From Haloarcula sebkhae (GTDB taxonomy: Archaea > Halobacteriota > Halobacteria > Halobacteriales > Haloarculaceae), in the NCBI RefSeq assembly GCF_014647415.1, contig NZ_BMPD01000006.1:1-64000 (forward strand): a stretch of 64,000 nt of DNA, read 5' to 3'. Made by a program: the position numbers and the translations under genes. The notes beneath the pieces were generated by a model that saw only the letters and a list, made by a program, of their open reading frames with translations, did no database searches and was not told the origin of the DNA. Positions 63,087 through 64,000 of this stretch are shown in pieces; the first letter of the stretch is position 1; the number at the start of each line of letters is the position of its first letter.

Positions 63087-63187
63087 GATGTCGCTGATTA
63101 TGGGTTTGTAGTTAGTGTCGCAGCGCTTCGTGAGATGGGTCATCGCGACCCGAAAACCGTCGGCTGGTGTTTGGGAACCAGCCAGGA

Positions 63188-63285
63188 CCGACGTTTTCCA
63201 CCTGTGTGCCGGCGTTTGCCCGCACTGTGGTGGTCTACGTCAGTTTAAAATTTGAAAAATGTAAAAAACGTAAAGCCGGATGTGA
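63188..63285 (+). repeat. Left arm of an imperfect inverted repeat
   Basis: The ~98 bases from ACCGACGTTTTCC through the CCACAGT-complement to TCCGGAT-like AGCCGGATGT pair with the right arm at 63650-63748. They are interrupted by mismatches and small indels. A TGCCCGCACTGTGGTGG stretch (63227-63243) encodes CPHCGG on the plus strand. Confidence 0.65.
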
Positions 63286-63649
63286 AAGGATCTGCACCGA
63301 TCAAGTGCCGGGACAGCGGGCTTGCCTGCCAAGCCATACAGTTGACGCCCGGATTCATGCGATTATCTTTAATGGATGTACACTTAATAGTTTTGTGAGT
63401 GGTGTTCACACTCGACGAATATAATTGGACGAGACCTGTGAGTACAGCAAGGCTGCACAACGTAGCTAGGGTCTGCAGCAGTCATCCCTATAAAACGCCT
63501 GGCTCGCTTTGAGCTTATGAGCGAGCCCATCTCAGTGGCGAAACCATAGGCACTAACCAAATGATTAAATACGAAAGTTCCGTACCGGATAGTATGGAAC
63601 CGGGTACCAAAACGGTAGAAACGCCCCGGAAAGCGAGCCAATTAGCGAC

Positions 63650-63748
63650 TGTAGCGTCCGGTTATACGATCTTTACACTTTCTCCCTGATAACCCACGTA
63701 GACCACCACAGTCCGGGCAGTAACCCGGTATAGGCGGAAAACGTCGGT
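63650..63748 (-). repeat. Right arm of an imperfect inverted repeat
   Basis: The reverse complement reads ACCGACGTTTTCCGCCTATA and on through TGCCCGGACTGTGGTGGTCT, then ACGT and a tail ending TAACCGGACG, matching the left arm. It encodes CPDCGG on the minus strand but contains a one-base deletion before this motif, so the frame is broken. The arms are separated by about 365 bases of non-coding sequence. Confidence 0.65.
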
Positions 63749-63832
63749 GAAGCGACAGTAGCGGCCCCAGAGTACTGTGTAACAGTAGACGGAACAAGTC
63801 CGACCCCTGTCAACAACGAATCGATACAAACG

Positions 63833-64000
63833 ATGAATGGACAAACTGAGCTGGACCAGTCACTAGCAACTGTTCGTTGCACTATGGAAGCCAGCAGCAA
63901 CACGGCCGCTGCCGAACCGAATATCCAAAATAAGTCAACTCGAATCTTGGTCGGCGGGTCACCGAGCTACCGCTGTGATTACTGTGGACAAGTGATCAGC
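63833..64000 (+). CDS. Zinc-finger protein, truncated by the window edge
   Basis: The frame from ATG 63833 runs to the end of the window: 56 codons, MNGQTELDQSLATVRCTMEA, then LVGGSPSYRCDYCGQVIS. The CDYCGQ knuckle resembles CDHCGA in the gene at 62808-63086, and both start MN-x-Q. They look like diverged copies facing outward from the inverted repeat. Confidence 0.6.
   Translation, partial: MNGQTELDQSLATVRCTMEASSNTAAAEPNIQNKSTRILVGGSPSYRCDYCGQVIS

Overview
The window looks like haloarchaeal DNA, probably from the Haloarcula/Natronomonas side of the class. Predicted proteins are strongly acidic, Tat-type secretion signals (RRxFL) occur, many genes overlap by ATGA or TAATG, and TATA-like boxes sit about 29-30 nt before some start codons, as in leaderless archaeal transcripts. 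The families are typical of haloarchaea: tandem UspA proteins, several TrkA/TrkH sets, CofE, an amphi-Trp protein, a salactin/volactin-like actin, an RdfA-like protein and CPxCG zinc-finger microproteins. Two plasmid-type ParA cassettes and several insertion-sequence remnants suggest a megaplasmid, secondary replicon or heavily remodelled accessory region. No rRNA, convincing tRNA, CRISPR array or replication initiator gene was found.

Layout. 0.2-2.6 kb: a regulator with a nonsense codon and its membrane partner, thiM, and integrase and IS debris. 2.7-20.7 kb: a potassium/stress island with three TrkH, four TrkA, an Lrp-RCK regulator, an amino-acid permease fused to UspA domains, and five further UspA proteins (three tandem, two single). 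Part of this island is an old duplication in which each copy lost a different gene. 21-23.9 kb: a four-gene membrane redox operon (acidic secreted protein, ApbE, TSP3 protein, b-type cytochrome-like protein) facing a regulator/membrane pair. 24.3-29.3 kb: a GT39-like glycosyltransferase and a frameshifted GT2. 29.6-31.0 kb: the first ParA cassette with 13-bp iterons. 31.4-44.2 kb: housekeeping and envelope genes, including a CNNM/CBS protein, CofE, amphi-Trp, DUF-type membrane proteins, GNAT, a PQQ-type beta-propeller, exonuclease VII (XseB plus a membrane-anchored XseA) and a lipoprotein. 44.3-53.5 kb: mobile-element territory with the second ParA cassette, a DUF368 lipid-carrier transporter, and an IS5-type element that appears to carry a passenger gene. 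53.7-58.1 kb: an actin homologue with a membrane partner and zinc-ribbon proteins. 58.2-64 kb: a DUF211-VIT-DoxX operon, tiny membrane proteins, a tandem UspA, RdfA, and two divergent zinc-finger genes flanking a large imperfect inverted repeat.

How the genes may work together. The Trk/Usp island fits potassium homeostasis: TrkH channels gated by TrkA RCK proteins, transcription possibly controlled by the Lrp-RCK sensor, and UspA and permease-UspA proteins linked to energy or nucleotide status. The two ParA cassettes share protein architecture and a 13-bp iteron period but have different iteron sequences, which suggests two segregation systems of different specificity. The actin homologue, its membrane partner and RdfA suggest a role in cell shape. 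These links come from family knowledge and gene order and have not been tested. Family assignments rest on recognition by eye, without any database search.
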